NCBI GenBank assembly: GCA_015056735.1
Contig: SVFT01000008.1
Location: forward strand, 62,001 to 126,000
Reading direction: 5' to 3'
Origin: Lachnospiraceae bacterium
GTDB taxonomy: Bacteria > Bacillota > Clostridia > Lachnospirales > Lachnospiraceae
Length of the DNA: 64,000 nt
Shown piece by piece: positions 33,053 through 42,518 of this stretch. Under the pieces are notes generated by a model. That model worked only from the letters and a program-made list of their open reading frames with translations. It did not search any database and was not told the origin of the DNA. The first letter of the stretch is position 1; each line of letters begins with the position of its first letter. The translations under genes were made by a program, and so were the position numbers.

Positions 33053-35068
33053 ATGAAGACGAAGAGAGGCTCTCTGAAAAAGACGCTTCTGACCAAGATC
33101 ATTGTTTCCTCTGCTGTTATTATCCTGATCATCAGCCAGCTCAGTATTAAGCTTGCAGTGGATAATATCGAGCCGCTGACATACAATATCCTGGCTAGAG
33201 AATCGATCACCTACGCGAGTGAGATCCAGAGCTGGTGGAGCAACGTGACGGAGAGAGTGGCGCAGACTGCGGCCGTTATCAGGAATTCACCGGAAATGAC
33301 GCATGACCAAATGCGCGAAATGCTGCTGGCGCTCACGGCGGAAGATCCTGATTCTCAGGATATCTATATGGCATACGGGAATGAGAATGTTTTCTTAGAC
33401 GGATCCGGCTGGATTCCGGACGACTCCTTTGTGTTTACGGACAGACCCTGGTATAAAGGAGCGATCGCAAAGGGTGGGAGCATTTATTCTTCGGAGCCGT
33501 ATGTCGATGCATCTACCGGAAAGACCTGCCTTGCATGTGCGATCATGGTAAGCGACGGAACAGTCCTGAGCAGTGATATCAATTTTGATAAAGTTGCGGA
33601 GAAAGTAAAGAATTTCAGTTCCTACTCGTCAGATGCAAAGTACTATATTGTCAATAAGGATACTTCGGATATTCTAATCAGCAACGTGGAATCAAGCGTC
33701 GGAGAGAACCTTTCTTCCGGAAAAGATCCGATTGCGAAGGGGGTTGCGGGAATTTTTGGCTCTCTGGATACGTCTGCTTCCGGAAAAGGAAGCAAGGTTA
33801 AAACAGTGGATACAGATGCAGGATCCATGATGGTCACTGCGACAGATATTCAGGGAACATCATGGGTGATCGTAAGTGCTGTTCCGTATTCCATTCTCAG
33901 CGACAGTATCATCAAGGTAATCGTGCTTACATCAGTGATCGGTATTCTTCTTATCCTTCTGATGGCGGTGTTTATGTACATTACGATCAATAAGGCGATC
34001 GGTCCCGTCGCTACGGTTACAGAGAGGATCACAGACATCAGCCGGGGTGACTTTACCGTTGCACTCAAGCCGGAAGGTAATAACGAGATCACGACGCTTA
34101 GTGAGAGCCTCAACGGATATATTGAAAAAATGAGATCCACACTCAACGGTCTGTCGGACATTTCCGGGCAGATGGGCAGCCGCGCGGGAGAATGTTTTGA
34201 CATCTCTCACAGTCTATCGGATGCCAATCGTAATCAGAGTGAGTCGATCGACAAGCTCAACACTACGCTCAATGCGATGACGGTATCCATTGAAGATATC
34301 GCAAATGCCGCAGATGAACTTGCATCCACATCAAGCCAGCTGGCAACAAGGGCAGAGGATGTAAGAACGCTGTGTGATGAGACATCGGAAGCTTCCGGCA
34401 AGGGTAAGAGTGAACTCGACCTTATGACCAGGAATGTAACAACCCTTGGCAATACGATCCATGAGCTTACAGCGCTCATTAAGGTTACAGCCAAGTCGGT
34501 TGAAGAGATCACGGGGATCACGGAAGCGATCAATGCGATTTCCGCGCAGACCAATCTTCTGTCGCTGAATGCGTCCATCGAAGCGGCAAGAGCCGGGGAT
34601 ATGGGCAAAGGATTTGCGGTTGTTGCACAGGAAGTAGGCGTTTTGGCTAATCAGTCTTCCGAAGCAACGGAAACGATCAAACGACTCATTGAAGATGTAA
34701 CGAAGAATATCGAGGATATCAACAGGAAGGCGGATATCTGCAGTACTGATATGGAAGCCTGCATAAACGGCGTGAAAGAAGCAAATGAGTCCTTCAACAT
34801 CATATTTGAGGATGTCAACAAGGCAACCGAAGGGATCAGCGAGATCGCCGGCGGCATTGGAAGGATCAATGATATCGCGTCCAATAATGCCGCGACGACC
34901 AAGGAGCAGGCTACTAATATCACAGAGGTTCTTGAGCTGAGCGATATCATCGTGACGGAGAGCAGTAAACTGCGTCAGGAGACGGAGAATATCGCAAGCA
35001 TTTCCGAGAATCTCAACAAGTATACGGATGAGATCAATTCCGATCTGTCCCAGTACACGTTGAAATAG
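33053..35068 (+). CDS. Methyl-accepting chemotaxis protein
   Basis: 671 residues, full length. TM1 about 14-32 ([19 protein letters not shown]); an extracytoplasmic Cache sensor about 40-280 ([29 protein letters not shown] is the dCache core); TM2 about 285-310; HAMP to about 365; then the signalling coiled-coil with the hairpin tip [38 protein letters not shown]. Senses a small solute and signals through CheW and CheA to flagella or other outputs. ATG with GGAGAAAGGCG upstream; a strong hairpin follows at 35138. Confidence 0.95.
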   Translation: MKTKRGSLKKTLLTKIIVSSAVIILIISQLSIKLAVDNIEPLTYNILARESITYASEIQSWWSNVTERVAQTAAVIRNSPEMTHDQMREMLLALTAEDPDSQDIYMAYGNENVFLDGSGWIPDDSFVFTDRPWYKGAIAKGGSIYSSEPYVDASTGKTCLACAIMVSDGTVLSSDINFDKVAEKVKNFSSYSSDAKYYIVNKDTSDILISNVESSVGENLSSGKDPIAKGVAGIFGSLDTSASGKGSKVKTVDTDAGSMMVTATDIQGTSWVIVSAVPYSILSDSIIKVIVLTSVIGILLILLMAVFMYITINKAIGPVATVTERITDISRGDFTVALKPEGNNEITTLSESLNGYIEKMRSTLNGLSDISGQMGSRAGECFDISHSLSDANRNQSESIDKLNTTLNAMTVSIEDIANAADELASTSSQLATRAEDVRTLCDETSEASGKGKSELDLMTRNVTTLGNTIHELTALIKVTAKSVEEITGITEAINAISAQTNLLSLNASIEAARAGDMGKGFAVVAQEVGVLANQSSEATETIKRLIEDVTKNIEDINRKADICSTDMEACINGVKEANESFNIIFEDVNKATEGISEIAGGIGRINDIASNNAATTKEQATNITEVLELSDIIVTESSKLRQETENIASISENLNKYTDEINSDLSQYTLK

Positions 35069-35137
35069 CAGCCCAACTTGAATGCAGCCTTTGAATGAGC
35101 ATATGACAGAGATCTGTTTTTAGAAAGAACGAAAACA

Positions 35138-35174
35138 AATCAGCCAAGGGGCGCTAAAGCTCCTTGGCTGATTC
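35138..35174 (+). terminator. Hairpin after the chemotaxis gene
   Basis: AATCAGCCAAGG, loop, CCTTGGCTGATT: 12 paired bases, followed by CACTCTAG rather than a T run, so possibly bidirectional or a processing hairpin. Confidence 0.65.
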
Positions 35175-35247
35175 ACTCTAGTACTTGGAATTTTACAAGG
35201 AACGCGGATAACTACTGTTTTATGAACGGAGGCATAAGGAGAATGGT

Positions 35248-36369
35248 ATGAAAGCGATCAGAAAGCAAATGATGATCATCATACTTTGTTTTGTGACGGC
35301 CGTAATGGCGGCAGGATGTGCAGACAAACACGGCATTCCGGTCAAGACGGTCGGTATTGTAATGCCTTCAAAGAGTATAGAGAGATGGAGCCGTGACGGA
35401 GATTATCTCCGGTCGAGCTTTGAAGCAAAGGGCTATCATGTCGAGATGCGTTTCTCCGAAGATATCTTAAGACAGATCGATGATATTCAGGTTTTGATCG
35501 CAGACGATGTGGATGTTCTCATCATCGCTTCGGTGGACGGCGCTGCGTTGTCGCGTACACTTGAGGATGCCCTGATCAAGAAGATCCCTGTTATCTCCTA
35601 CGATAGGCTTATTATGAATACCGATGCGGTTGACTGTTATGTGTCGTTTGACAACTATCGTGTGGGTGCGTTGCAGGGACAGTATATCGTCGATGCCCTT
35701 CATCCCGATCAGACGGGAGATACTTACAATATTGAGCTTGTTGCCGGAGATCCTGCTGACAACAACGCGCGATTTTTCTTTAATGGAGCTTATGATGTTT
35801 TAAAGCCCTATATTGAATCAGGCAGGTTTATCGTTCCATCCGGCAAGACTTCTTTTGACAAGGTCGCAACACCCGCCTGGTCGATGGATATCGCATTTAA
35901 GAACATGCAGAACACACTCGCATCCTACTATTCCGACGGAAAACGTCTTGACGCTGTGATGTGCTCGAATGACCGCATGGGATTGGGTGTTCTGAACGCG
36001 ATCCACTCAGATTATCTGGGTACGAGCCTTCCGATCGTAACAGGGCAGGATGCTGATGAAGCGGCCCTTCAAAGCATCATGGATGGGCAGCTTGCCATGA
36101 CAGTATACAAAAATGTCCGGAATGAAGCAGATGTGGCTGTTTCGGTCGCAGAGGCGATACTGGAAGGGAAAACACTTGATGATTCCCTGCTTGGTGAACT
36201 CCCGGCAGAGTGCAGTTTTGACAAAACATCATATGACAATGGTGTTCAAAAAGTACCGTCATTTTTACTGGTTCCTGAGGTTATCGATGCAAAAAACATT
36301 GAGAGCCTCATAGAGACCGGGTTATTTACCCTGGACGAAAACGGAAAATATATTGTGCCTGTATCGTAA
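35248..36369 (+). CDS. Sugar ABC transporter substrate-binding lipoprotein (ChvE-like)
   Basis: 373 residues, ATG with AAGGAG upstream. Lipobox VMAAGC at about 22. Periplasmic-binding-protein fold I: VKTVGIVMPSKSIERWSRDGDYL, then DDVDVLIIASVDGAALS, PVISYDRLIMNTDAVDCYVSFDN, and PIVTGQDADEAALQSIMDGQLAMTVYKN, matching the multiple-monosaccharide-binding (ChvE, MmsE) group. Delivers a sugar to the permease of the next two genes, 11 bases and 8 bases downstream. Which sugar is open. Confidence 0.9.
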   Translation: MKAIRKQMMIIILCFVTAVMAAGCADKHGIPVKTVGIVMPSKSIERWSRDGDYLRSSFEAKGYHVEMRFSEDILRQIDDIQVLIADDVDVLIIASVDGAALSRTLEDALIKKIPVISYDRLIMNTDAVDCYVSFDNYRVGALQGQYIVDALHPDQTGDTYNIELVAGDPADNNARFFFNGAYDVLKPYIESGRFIVPSGKTSFDKVATPAWSMDIAFKNMQNTLASYYSDGKRLDAVMCSNDRMGLGVLNAIHSDYLGTSLPIVTGQDADEAALQSIMDGQLAMTVYKNVRNEADVAVSVAEAILEGKTLDDSLLGELPAECSFDKTSYDNGVQKVPSFLLVPEVIDAKNIESLIETGLFTLDENGKYIVPVS

Positions 36370-36380
36370 CGGAGGGATAA

Positions 36381-37931
36381 TTGGCTGATTATATTTTGGA
36401 AATGAACAATATAACCAAGAGCTTCGGTAAGATGAAGGCGCTTGATCATGTCAACTTGAAGGTAGAGCGCGGAGAGATTCATGCCCTGATCGGGGAAAAC
36501 GGTGCGGGAAAATCGACTCTGATGAATATTTTGAGCGGGATCCATCCTTTTGGAAGTTACCGCGGCGAGATTATATTTGATGGGGAGAAATGCTGCTTTA
36601 AGAGACCTGTGGACAGCGAGAAAAAAGGCATTGTGATCATCCATCAGGAGCTGGCGCTTATTCCGGGAATGTCTATTGGGGAAAATATGTTCCTTGGTAA
36701 TGAGCGAAGGGACTGCTTCGGGGTAGACTGGGGCCGGACATTTAAAGAAGCCGAGGAATATCTAAAGACAGTGGGACTTCATGAGGATGCTCGCACGCTT
36801 GTAAGAGATCTGGGGATCGGTAAGCAGCAGCTGGTTGAGATTGCCAAGGCACTTTCAAGGAATGCAAAACTTCTGATCCTGGATGAGCCCACTTCTTCGC
36901 TGAATGATGAAGAATCCGGAATGCTGCTCGATCTCTTGTTGGAGATGAAGAAGACCGGAATGACCTCTATCATCATATCGCATAAGCTGAGCGAGCTTTC
37001 GTACTGTGCGGACAACATGACGATCCTGCGTGACGGTACGGCGGTAGAGACTCTTTCCAATGAAGGACACAGTATTGATGAGGATCGGATCATAGCAGGT
37101 ATGATCGGGTATCCTCTGGAACAGCTCTTTCCGGAAAGGGAACACAATATCTCCGATGAGATCGCTCTCAAAGTTGAAAACTGGACGGTCTGCGACCCGC
37201 ATTATCCGGACAAAACAGTTGTAAAAGACGTTTCGTTATATGCAAAGAGGGGAGAGATCGTCGGATTGTTCGGCCTTCAGGGCGCGGGACGGACGGAACT
37301 TGCCATGTCCCTTTTTGGGAGATCATACGGATCCGAGACCGGCGGCACCATGTGGATCAATGGCAGAAACTGTGATCTGAAGGATGCGAAGGATGCGATA
37401 AGGGCAGGCCTGGTCTACATTACGGAGGATCGAAAAGAGAACGGTTTGGTGATGGCGCAGAGCGTAGCCGGAAACACCACGATGGCAGCACTTGAGAAGA
37501 TTGTCCGCCGTCGCATCGTAGATACCGATCTTGAAAAGACAGTGACCGAAGAGTATATGACGAGGCTTCATACAAAAGCATCTTCCGCGTCTGAGAAGGT
37601 TGAGAATCTTTCCGGTGGGAACCAGCAGAAAGTCATGCTTGCAAAATGGATGTTTACGGATGCCGATATCATGCTGATCGATGAGCCTACACGCGGGATC
37701 GATGTGGGCGCAAAGCATGAGATCTATGAAATTCTGGGGAAACTCGCACAGTCCGGCAAGACGATCGTAATGATCTCATCCGAAATGTCGGAGCTTCTTG
37801 GAATGTGCGACAGGATATATGTAATGAATGCGGGAAGTCTGATAGAAGAGTTTTCTGCAGAGGATGCCACACGTAAAAAGATCATGGAAGCGATCCTGAG
37901 ACATGACACACGGTTGTCGGAAGGATCATAA
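36381..37931 (+). CDS. Sugar ABC transporter ATP-binding protein, two-domain (GguA/MmsA-like)
   Basis: 516 residues, TTG start with GGAGGG upstream (TTGGCTGATTATATT), giving MADYILEMNNITKSFGKMKAL. Two ABC domains: Walker A GENGAGKST and Walker B LLILDEPTSSL in the first; the second has a degenerate Walker A (FGLQGAGRTELAM) but a full signature LSGGNQQKVMLAKWM and LIDEPTRGIDVGAK. This two-domain layout is typical of ribose/xylose-type importers. ATPase of the multiple-sugar transporter with its neighbours. Confidence 0.95.
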   Translation: MADYILEMNNITKSFGKMKALDHVNLKVERGEIHALIGENGAGKSTLMNILSGIHPFGSYRGEIIFDGEKCCFKRPVDSEKKGIVIIHQELALIPGMSIGENMFLGNERRDCFGVDWGRTFKEAEEYLKTVGLHEDARTLVRDLGIGKQQLVEIAKALSRNAKLLILDEPTSSLNDEESGMLLDLLLEMKKTGMTSIIISHKLSELSYCADNMTILRDGTAVETLSNEGHSIDEDRIIAGMIGYPLEQLFPEREHNISDEIALKVENWTVCDPHYPDKTVVKDVSLYAKRGEIVGLFGLQGAGRTELAMSLFGRSYGSETGGTMWINGRNCDLKDAKDAIRAGLVYITEDRKENGLVMAQSVAGNTTMAALEKIVRRRIVDTDLEKTVTEEYMTRLHTKASSASEKVENLSGGNQQKVMLAKWMFTDADIMLIDEPTRGIDVGAKHEIYEILGKLAQSGKTIVMISSEMSELLGMCDRIYVMNAGSLIEEFSAEDATRKKIMEAILRHDTRLSEGS

Positions 37932-37945
37932 AAGGAGTTTTGAGG

Positions 37946-39106
37946 ATGGAGATCAGAACGATCGTTAGGAAGCATTCACTTCTTGTTTCGCTTTTCGCCT
38001 TATTTGTCTTTTTTGCCCTGATCACAGAGGGGAGAATACTTGCACCGCAGAATATGTCCAATCTTGTGCTGCAGAACTCCTATGTGCTGATCATGGCGTG
38101 CGGTATGCTGCTTTGCATTCTGACAGGCGGGAATGTAGACTTGTCGGTAGGAGCGGTTGTCTGTCTGATCGCGGCGACGGCGGCAAAGCTTCTGGAAAGC
38201 GGGATGGGGAGCATCCCGGTCATACTGTTATGTCTGCTTCTTTCCGCTATTGTCGGGGCATGGCAGGGGTTCTGGATCGGATATATGCGTATTCCTTCAT
38301 TTATCTGCACACTTGCCGGAATGTTCATGTTCAGAGGATTCGGGCGGGAGATTCTGGATTCACAGACCGTTATCATAAATGACAGAGCTTTCTTCGACAT
38401 CTTTACGGCCTACATCGCGTTTCCGGTGATCGATTCAGGGGATGTGAAATGGTCTGCCATGCTGGTGGGATGCATTATATCCATTCTGGTCGCAGCCACG
38501 GTCATGAGTGCCCGTTCCCGACGGATTCGAAAGGGATACGAACGCCCTTCGCTGAAGAATGAGATTATAAAGGTGATTATGATAGATGCTCTTATTCTTG
38601 CGTACACGTGGAAGATTGCGCATTTTAGAGGAATATCAGTCATGCTGATCTGGGTGATTGCGGTCGTCGGATTCTATCAGTATCTGACAACCAAGTCATT
38701 AACCGGGCGCTACCTCTATGCAGTCGGCGGGAATGCCAGAACGGCGGAACTGTCCGGGATCGACACCGCAAAGATCTATTTTCTGGCGTATACATCAATG
38801 GGATTACTGGCAGGACTTTCCGCTCTTATGGTTGCTGCGCGCGTGGGTTCCGTGAACGGAGACATCGGGAATTCATTTGAAATGGATGCGATCGGTGCAT
38901 GCTTTATCGGTGGAGCCTCCGCCGCAGGGGGTAGCGGAACCGTCGTCGGAGCAGTCATAGGCGGCCTTCTCTTGGGCGTGATCAATCAGGGTATGTCTAT
39001 CATAGGCCTTGGCAATAACTGGCAGTATGTGGTCAAAGGGGCAATCCTAATGTTCGCCGTTATGTTTGATATCGTTTCAAACAGGAGACTGTCCAAAGCC
39101 TCTTAA
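37946..39106 (+). CDS. Sugar ABC transporter permease (GguB/MmsB-like)
   Basis: 386 residues from ATG 37946, eight bases after GGAG. About ten membrane helices; LTGGNVDLSVGAVVCLIAAT (about 53-72) is the RbsC-type coupling motif and ALMVAARVGSVNGDIGNSFEMDAIGACFIGGAS with GGLLLGVINQGMS the C-terminal family signature. The large cytoplasmic loop (SARSRRIRKGYERPSLKNEI) is typical for GguB. Forms the channel of the importer encoded from 35248. Confidence 0.94.
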   Translation: MEIRTIVRKHSLLVSLFALFVFFALITEGRILAPQNMSNLVLQNSYVLIMACGMLLCILTGGNVDLSVGAVVCLIAATAAKLLESGMGSIPVILLCLLLSAIVGAWQGFWIGYMRIPSFICTLAGMFMFRGFGREILDSQTVIINDRAFFDIFTAYIAFPVIDSGDVKWSAMLVGCIISILVAATVMSARSRRIRKGYERPSLKNEIIKVIMIDALILAYTWKIAHFRGISVMLIWVIAVVGFYQYLTTKSLTGRYLYAVGGNARTAELSGIDTAKIYFLAYTSMGLLAGLSALMVAARVGSVNGDIGNSFEMDAIGACFIGGASAAGGSGTVVGAVIGGLLLGVINQGMSIIGLGNNWQYVVKGAILMFAVMFDIVSNRRLSKAS

Positions 39107-39163
39107 GTAAAAGAATGAGAAGTATCGTATAGGGGTCATTGATGATCACGGAAGAGGAATAGC

Positions 39164-39712
39164 ATGAAAAAGAGATTTATTATGGTTTTAGCGGGGGCAC
39201 TTGCGGTTGGACTTTTGAGCAGCTGCGGTGAGAAAAAAGCGAACGCGCCGCAGGAAGCAAAAGAGATCACGACGCAGATCGCAAATCCGTGGACGGAATC
39301 GGATAAGCAGGGCATACAGGATGCGCTGGGTTACCGTATGCCGGATGCACCGAGCAATGCAACAGAGGTGTCTTACAGCTATATGAAAGAAGGCGGCATG
39401 GCGCAGCTTTCCTATAAGACCGGCAATCGGGACTGGACATACAGAATGCAGAAAACGGATAAGCTGATGGACATCTCGGGCATGTATTATGACTGGGATG
39501 TGGCAGAAGAGGGAAAAGTAGGCGACTATGATGCTCAGTACCTAACGTATTCCGACGCCACAGGTGAAGAGGAATTCATCGACGATATATTCTGCACCTG
39601 GGTCGTGAACTGGTATGACGGGGCAGCAGGGGTAACACATTCACTGTCTGTATCCGGAAAAGACTTGAACGGGATAGATTTCCAGGTGTGTGCGGAGTCA
39701 TTTTTGCAATAG
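39164..39712 (+). CDS. Lipoprotein of unknown function
   Basis: 182 residues. Lipobox GLLSSC at about 20-25 (ALAVGLLSSCGEKK). The mature part is about 155 residues with a Trp/Tyr-rich middle (NRDWTYRMQKTDKLMDISGMYYDWDV) and probable beta structure. Similar lipoproteins with a DUF-type fold are common in Lachnospiraceae; no function known. It follows the sugar transporter by 57 bases with GAAGAGG upstream; membership in that operon is uncertain. Confidence 0.75.
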   Translation: MKKRFIMVLAGALAVGLLSSCGEKKANAPQEAKEITTQIANPWTESDKQGIQDALGYRMPDAPSNATEVSYSYMKEGGMAQLSYKTGNRDWTYRMQKTDKLMDISGMYYDWDVAEEGKVGDYDAQYLTYSDATGEEEFIDDIFCTWVVNWYDGAAGVTHSLSVSGKDLNGIDFQVCAESFLQ

Positions 39713-39742
39713 GTTCGGATGAAATATAGGAAGGCGCCTGTG

Positions 39743-40333
39743 TTACATTTTCTCTTTGATGAAGTGTTCTTCGAAAAAGTACTGCAGGTGCTTTTTATAA
39801 TACTTCAAAAGCTTCTCTTCATCGTGGTCAACAAAGTGATAGAGGTAGAACGGTGCATAGAATTCCATGGCATAGACTCTTGCGTTGCCTTTTACCATCA
39901 GGCCTCGTTCCTGAAGCTCTTCGAAAATTTCCTTCTCCCGGTTAATTGGGATATCCACAAAAAATTCTTTGTAGATCTCTGCCATCTGCGGATTGCGGAA
40001 TTGTTCGATCAGCAACATCTGGCGGAATTGCACGATCAAAGGATCATTCGTCTGGTACTCAAACATTCTGAAAGCCTGTTTTTTCAGCTCATCGATCCCG
40101 CGGATCTTGGATGTGATCGTGCTGCTTTGTGCTAGATAGCGCTCTTTTAAGGATACGACAAGCGCATCGAAGATCGCCAGCTTGCTCTCGTAATGCTTAT
40201 AGAGTGCGCTGTTTCCGATCCCGACCCTATCTGCGATCTCGCGGACCGACACAGCTTCGAACCCCTTTACCGCAAAGAGTTTCAGCGCTTCTTCCAATAT
40301 GATCGTTTTGGTATCACCCTTTAATCTCGGCAT
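39743..40333 (-). CDS. TetR family transcriptional regulator
   Basis: 196 residues. The N-terminal HTH is LKLFAVKGFEAVSVREIADRVGIGNSALYKHYESKLAIFDAL (about 15-57), a textbook TetR DNA-binding domain; the C-terminal helices hold the ligand pocket (YQTNDPLIVQFRQMLLIEQFR). It overlaps the preceding membrane-protein gene by 20 bases, so both share one promoter, at which two AGTGAGCA dyads are the likely operators of this protein. Ligand unknown. Confidence 0.92.
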   Translation of the reverse strand: MPRLKGDTKTIILEEALKLFAVKGFEAVSVREIADRVGIGNSALYKHYESKLAIFDALVVSLKERYLAQSSTITSKIRGIDELKKQAFRMFEYQTNDPLIVQFRQMLLIEQFRNPQMAEIYKEFFVDIPINREKEIFEELQERGLMVKGNARVYAMEFYAPFYLYHFVDHDEEKLLKYYKKHLQYFFEEHFIKEKM

Positions 40334-40898
40334 CGTTGTCTCCCTTCATCTTCTTCACCAAAAGATGGATGCATTCGCCTATTGCTATCACTATCATACA
40401 TAGTATCACAGTTTTCTTGACGGCGGTAACCCAGCCGGTCGTTACAGCGATCGTATCCAGCCGCTCGGGGAACCTGATCAGCATTGAAGTGATCCCGGCG
40501 TTCTCGATCCAGTCAAGAAGCAGATAGACAAAAGAAAGTACCGGCAGACATCTGCATACACTGTTATCACGCGTCGCTTTCTTAGCAAGAAGACTGCTCC
40601 ACATAAACATGAACAGCGCAAGGCTCGGCGGATAGATAATGTCAAGCGGCATGACTTTGGTCAAGTGAAAATCTCTTCCGGCGTCGCTCATTCTTGTGAG
40701 CCAATCATATGCGAAGTCTGCGGAATACCTCGTTTCAAAGTCCAGAATGCTTACACCGCCGCTTACTTTCAAAAGGCCGGCCACGCCGATCGGACTATAG
40801 TCGATCAGCCAAAGCATCACGATAAAGAACGCGGTTGCGACAAGGCTTTTCTTAACAGTAACGCCGTTTACTATTTTACATATTCTTTCTTTCATCAC
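40314..40898 (-). CDS. Membrane protein of unknown function, TetR operon
   Basis: 194 residues; GTG 40898 or the ATG three bases later starts it, with AAAGGACG upstream. About four membrane helices: VATAFFIVMLWLIDYS, IIYPPSLALFMFMWSSLLA, VLSFVYLLLDWIENAGI and VILCMIVIAIGECIHLL. I recognise no family with confidence. Cotranscribed with, and upstream of, a TetR gene, so probably repressed by it and induced by a compound or stress that this protein handles. Confidence 0.75.
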   Translation of the reverse strand: MMKERICKIVNGVTVKKSLVATAFFIVMLWLIDYSPIGVAGLLKVSGGVSILDFETRYSADFAYDWLTRMSDAGRDFHLTKVMPLDIIYPPSLALFMFMWSSLLAKKATRDNSVCRCLPVLSFVYLLLDWIENAGITSMLIRFPERLDTIAVTTGWVTAVKKTVILCMIVIAIGECIHLLVKKMKGDNDAEIKG

Positions 40899-40931
40899 AA
40901 TTATCGTCCTTTCTGAATTAAGTGAAATAAT

Positions 40932-40979
40932 AGTGAGCAGACGCTCTCTTTAATAGATAATAGTGAGCAAATGCTCACT
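40932..40979. promoter_or_regulatory. Two TetR operator dyads
   Basis: AGTGAGCA-AA-TGCTCACT (40962-40979) is a perfect 8+8 dyad; AGTGAGCA-GA-CGCTCTCT (40932-40949) has two mismatches. They lie 30 bases apart, upstream of the minus-strand membrane protein-TetR operon. Confidence 0.85.
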
Positions 40980-41091
40980 TGTCAACTTTTTTGTGATCGC
41001 CTGATAAATCAGTGTAAATTCTGCAAAAATATGTGTATGATCCAAGCAATATCTAATCAGATGATATATATGATGCGTACGATGCAACGTG

Positions 41092-41153
41092 ATCACTCTA
41101 CTCTCCGTAGGTACCATGTTCGGCAGTCACAGATTACAATCTGAGCATGGAGG
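41092..41153 (+). repeat. Shared upstream element, copy 2
   Basis: CACTCTACTCTCCGTAGGTA, then CAGATT-AC-AATCTG (41130-41143) and GAGCATGGAGG, alike to 26601-26662. It includes the ribosome site of the XRE gene at 41162. Confidence 0.7.
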
Positions 41154-41161
41154 TGAAATAT

Positions 41162-41839
41162 ATGAACCAATATGTGACAGGCGCAGCCATCAGGGAACTG
41201 CGAGAAAAGAACAAGATGACACAGCTTCAGCTTGCAGAGAAGCTAGGCGTAAGTGATAAGGCGATTTCGAAGTGGGAAACATCGAAAGGGCTTCCGGATA
41301 TTACTCTGCTGGAGCCGATTGCTGAGGTGTTTAAGATTTCAGTTACGGAGCTGATATCCGGTAACACCGTTCATAATGCCAATGTATCCGCAAACATGCT
41401 TCGATCAAAGTTTTATGTCTGCCCGGTCTGCGGGAATGTGATTCACAGCATGGGCGAAGCAGCGATCCATTGTCATGGCATCCAGCTCATGCCTTTAGAG
41501 GCGGAACCGACGGATGAACATCACATGGTTTTCATCGAACGTATCGAGGACGAGTATTACGCGCGGATCGACCACAGCATGACGAAGGAACATTACATCT
41601 CGTTTGTAGCCGCAGCTTCATCTGATGATATGCAGATGGTGAAGCTCTATCCGGAAGGAAGCGCTGAGGCGCGATTTAAGATCCGCGGTGTCAGAAAGGT
41701 CTTTTTCTATTGCAATCGCGATGGACTTTTCTCCATCGATGTCGTGAAGGGGATCGATGACAAGGAAAGCGGATATGATGATTCGCAGGAAAGAAGAGAA
41801 CTGGAAAAGGCGGCGGACATGCTGTTTGGTAAGGAATGA
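41162..41839 (+). CDS. XRE regulator with C-terminal metal-binding-like domain
   Basis: 225 residues from ATG 41162 (GGAGG nine bases upstream). The HTH AIRELREKNKMTQLQLAEKLGVSDKAISKWETSKGLPDI is at 9-47. From about 80 follows FYVCPVCGNVIHSMGEAAIHCHG, a desulfoferrodoxin-like Cys/His segment, and a second half with ARIDHSMTKEHYISFVA, which resembles the desulfoferrodoxin fold. HTH-desulfoferrodoxin-like fusions are common in Clostridia. Likely a regulator; metal or redox sensing is an inference. A fragment of a relative is at 30471. Confidence 0.85.
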   Translation: MNQYVTGAAIRELREKNKMTQLQLAEKLGVSDKAISKWETSKGLPDITLLEPIAEVFKISVTELISGNTVHNANVSANMLRSKFYVCPVCGNVIHSMGEAAIHCHGIQLMPLEAEPTDEHHMVFIERIEDEYYARIDHSMTKEHYISFVAAASSDDMQMVKLYPEGSAEARFKIRGVRKVFFYCNRDGLFSIDVVKGIDDKESGYDDSQERRELEKAADMLFGKE

Positions 41840-41880
41840 GCTAAAAAAACGGAAAAGACAGCCTGTTTCCTTTTGAGGGC

Positions 41881-41940
41881 TTGACAAGTATACTTGGCAT
41901 AGGTATGATCTTTATGACAAGTAAACTTGGCAAAGCAAAC
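41881..41940 (+). promoter_or_regulatory. Promoter with paired XRE operators
   Basis: TTGACA (41881-41886), 17 bases, TATGAT. Two near-identical sites, CAAGTATACTTGGCA and CAAGTAAACTTGGCA, lie about 33 bases apart, the first overlapping the -35 box. Fits autorepression by the XRE protein at 42280. Confidence 0.8.
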
Positions 41941-41951
41941 GGAGGTGCGTG

Positions 41952-42275
41952 ATGGATAGAGATGAGATCCTGAAAAAGAGCAGGCAGGAAAATCAGAACA
42001 GAGATGAAATGGAGGCATATGCTTTTTCGAAAGCAGGTCAACGGGCATGCGCAGTCGGCGGTATTGTATGCATGGTGCTTATCCTTGCGGAAACCGTTCG
42101 GTCAGGCAGTATGCCGCTCGGTGCGTGGGCGGTATATCTGTCCATGACAGGTACGATGCTTCTGACCAAGTATAAGCATTTAAAGAAACGGCACGAACTG
42201 ATTTGCGGTCTGATCGAAATAGGCCTTGCGCTGATGTTCCTGGCGATGCACATTACGCGACTTGTACGGGGGTGA
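41952..42275 (+). CDS. Small membrane protein, partner of XRE regulator
   Basis: 107 residues from ATG 41952 (GGAGG six bases upstream). A charged N-terminus (MDRDEILKKSRQENQNRDEME) and three membrane helices (ACAVGGIVCMVLILAETV, LGAWAVYLSMTGTMLL, LICGLIEIGLALMFLAMHI). This DUF6442-like pair of membrane protein plus short XRE gene is frequent in Firmicutes; function unknown. Its stop is four bases before the XRE start. Confidence 0.8.
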   Translation: MDRDEILKKSRQENQNRDEMEAYAFSKAGQRACAVGGIVCMVLILAETVRSGSMPLGAWAVYLSMTGTMLLTKYKHLKKRHELICGLIEIGLALMFLAMHITRLVRG

Positions 42276-42279
42276 GACT

Positions 42280-42486
42280 GTGGACGAACGGCTGACTCTG
42301 AAGAACAGGTTAAAAGACATTCGCACAGAAAAGGGGCTTTCCCAGGCGCAGCTTGCGCAGCTCGTCGGTGTCTCACGCAATACGATCAGCTCCATTGAGA
42401 CGGGGCAGTTTAATCCTACGGCAAAGCTGGCTTTGATCCTTTGCATCGCACTTGATAAGCATTTTGAAGACGTATTTTATTTTTGA
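42280..42486 (+). CDS. Small XRE family regulator
   Basis: 68 residues, GTG start with GGGGGTGAG upstream. TLKNRLKDIRTEKGLSQAQLAQLVGVSRNTISSIETGQFNPTAKLALILCIALDKHFEDVFYF is almost entirely the HTH of the short YozG/Xre type with the usual terminal F-x-D-V-F. Likely repressor of its own two-gene operon through the CAAGTATACTTG sites. Confidence 0.9.
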   Translation: MDERLTLKNRLKDIRTEKGLSQAQLAQLVGVSRNTISSIETGQFNPTAKLALILCIALDKHFEDVFYF

Positions 42487-42518
42487 TCATCATGAGGAGA
42501 TTATGAAAGGAGATGTGA

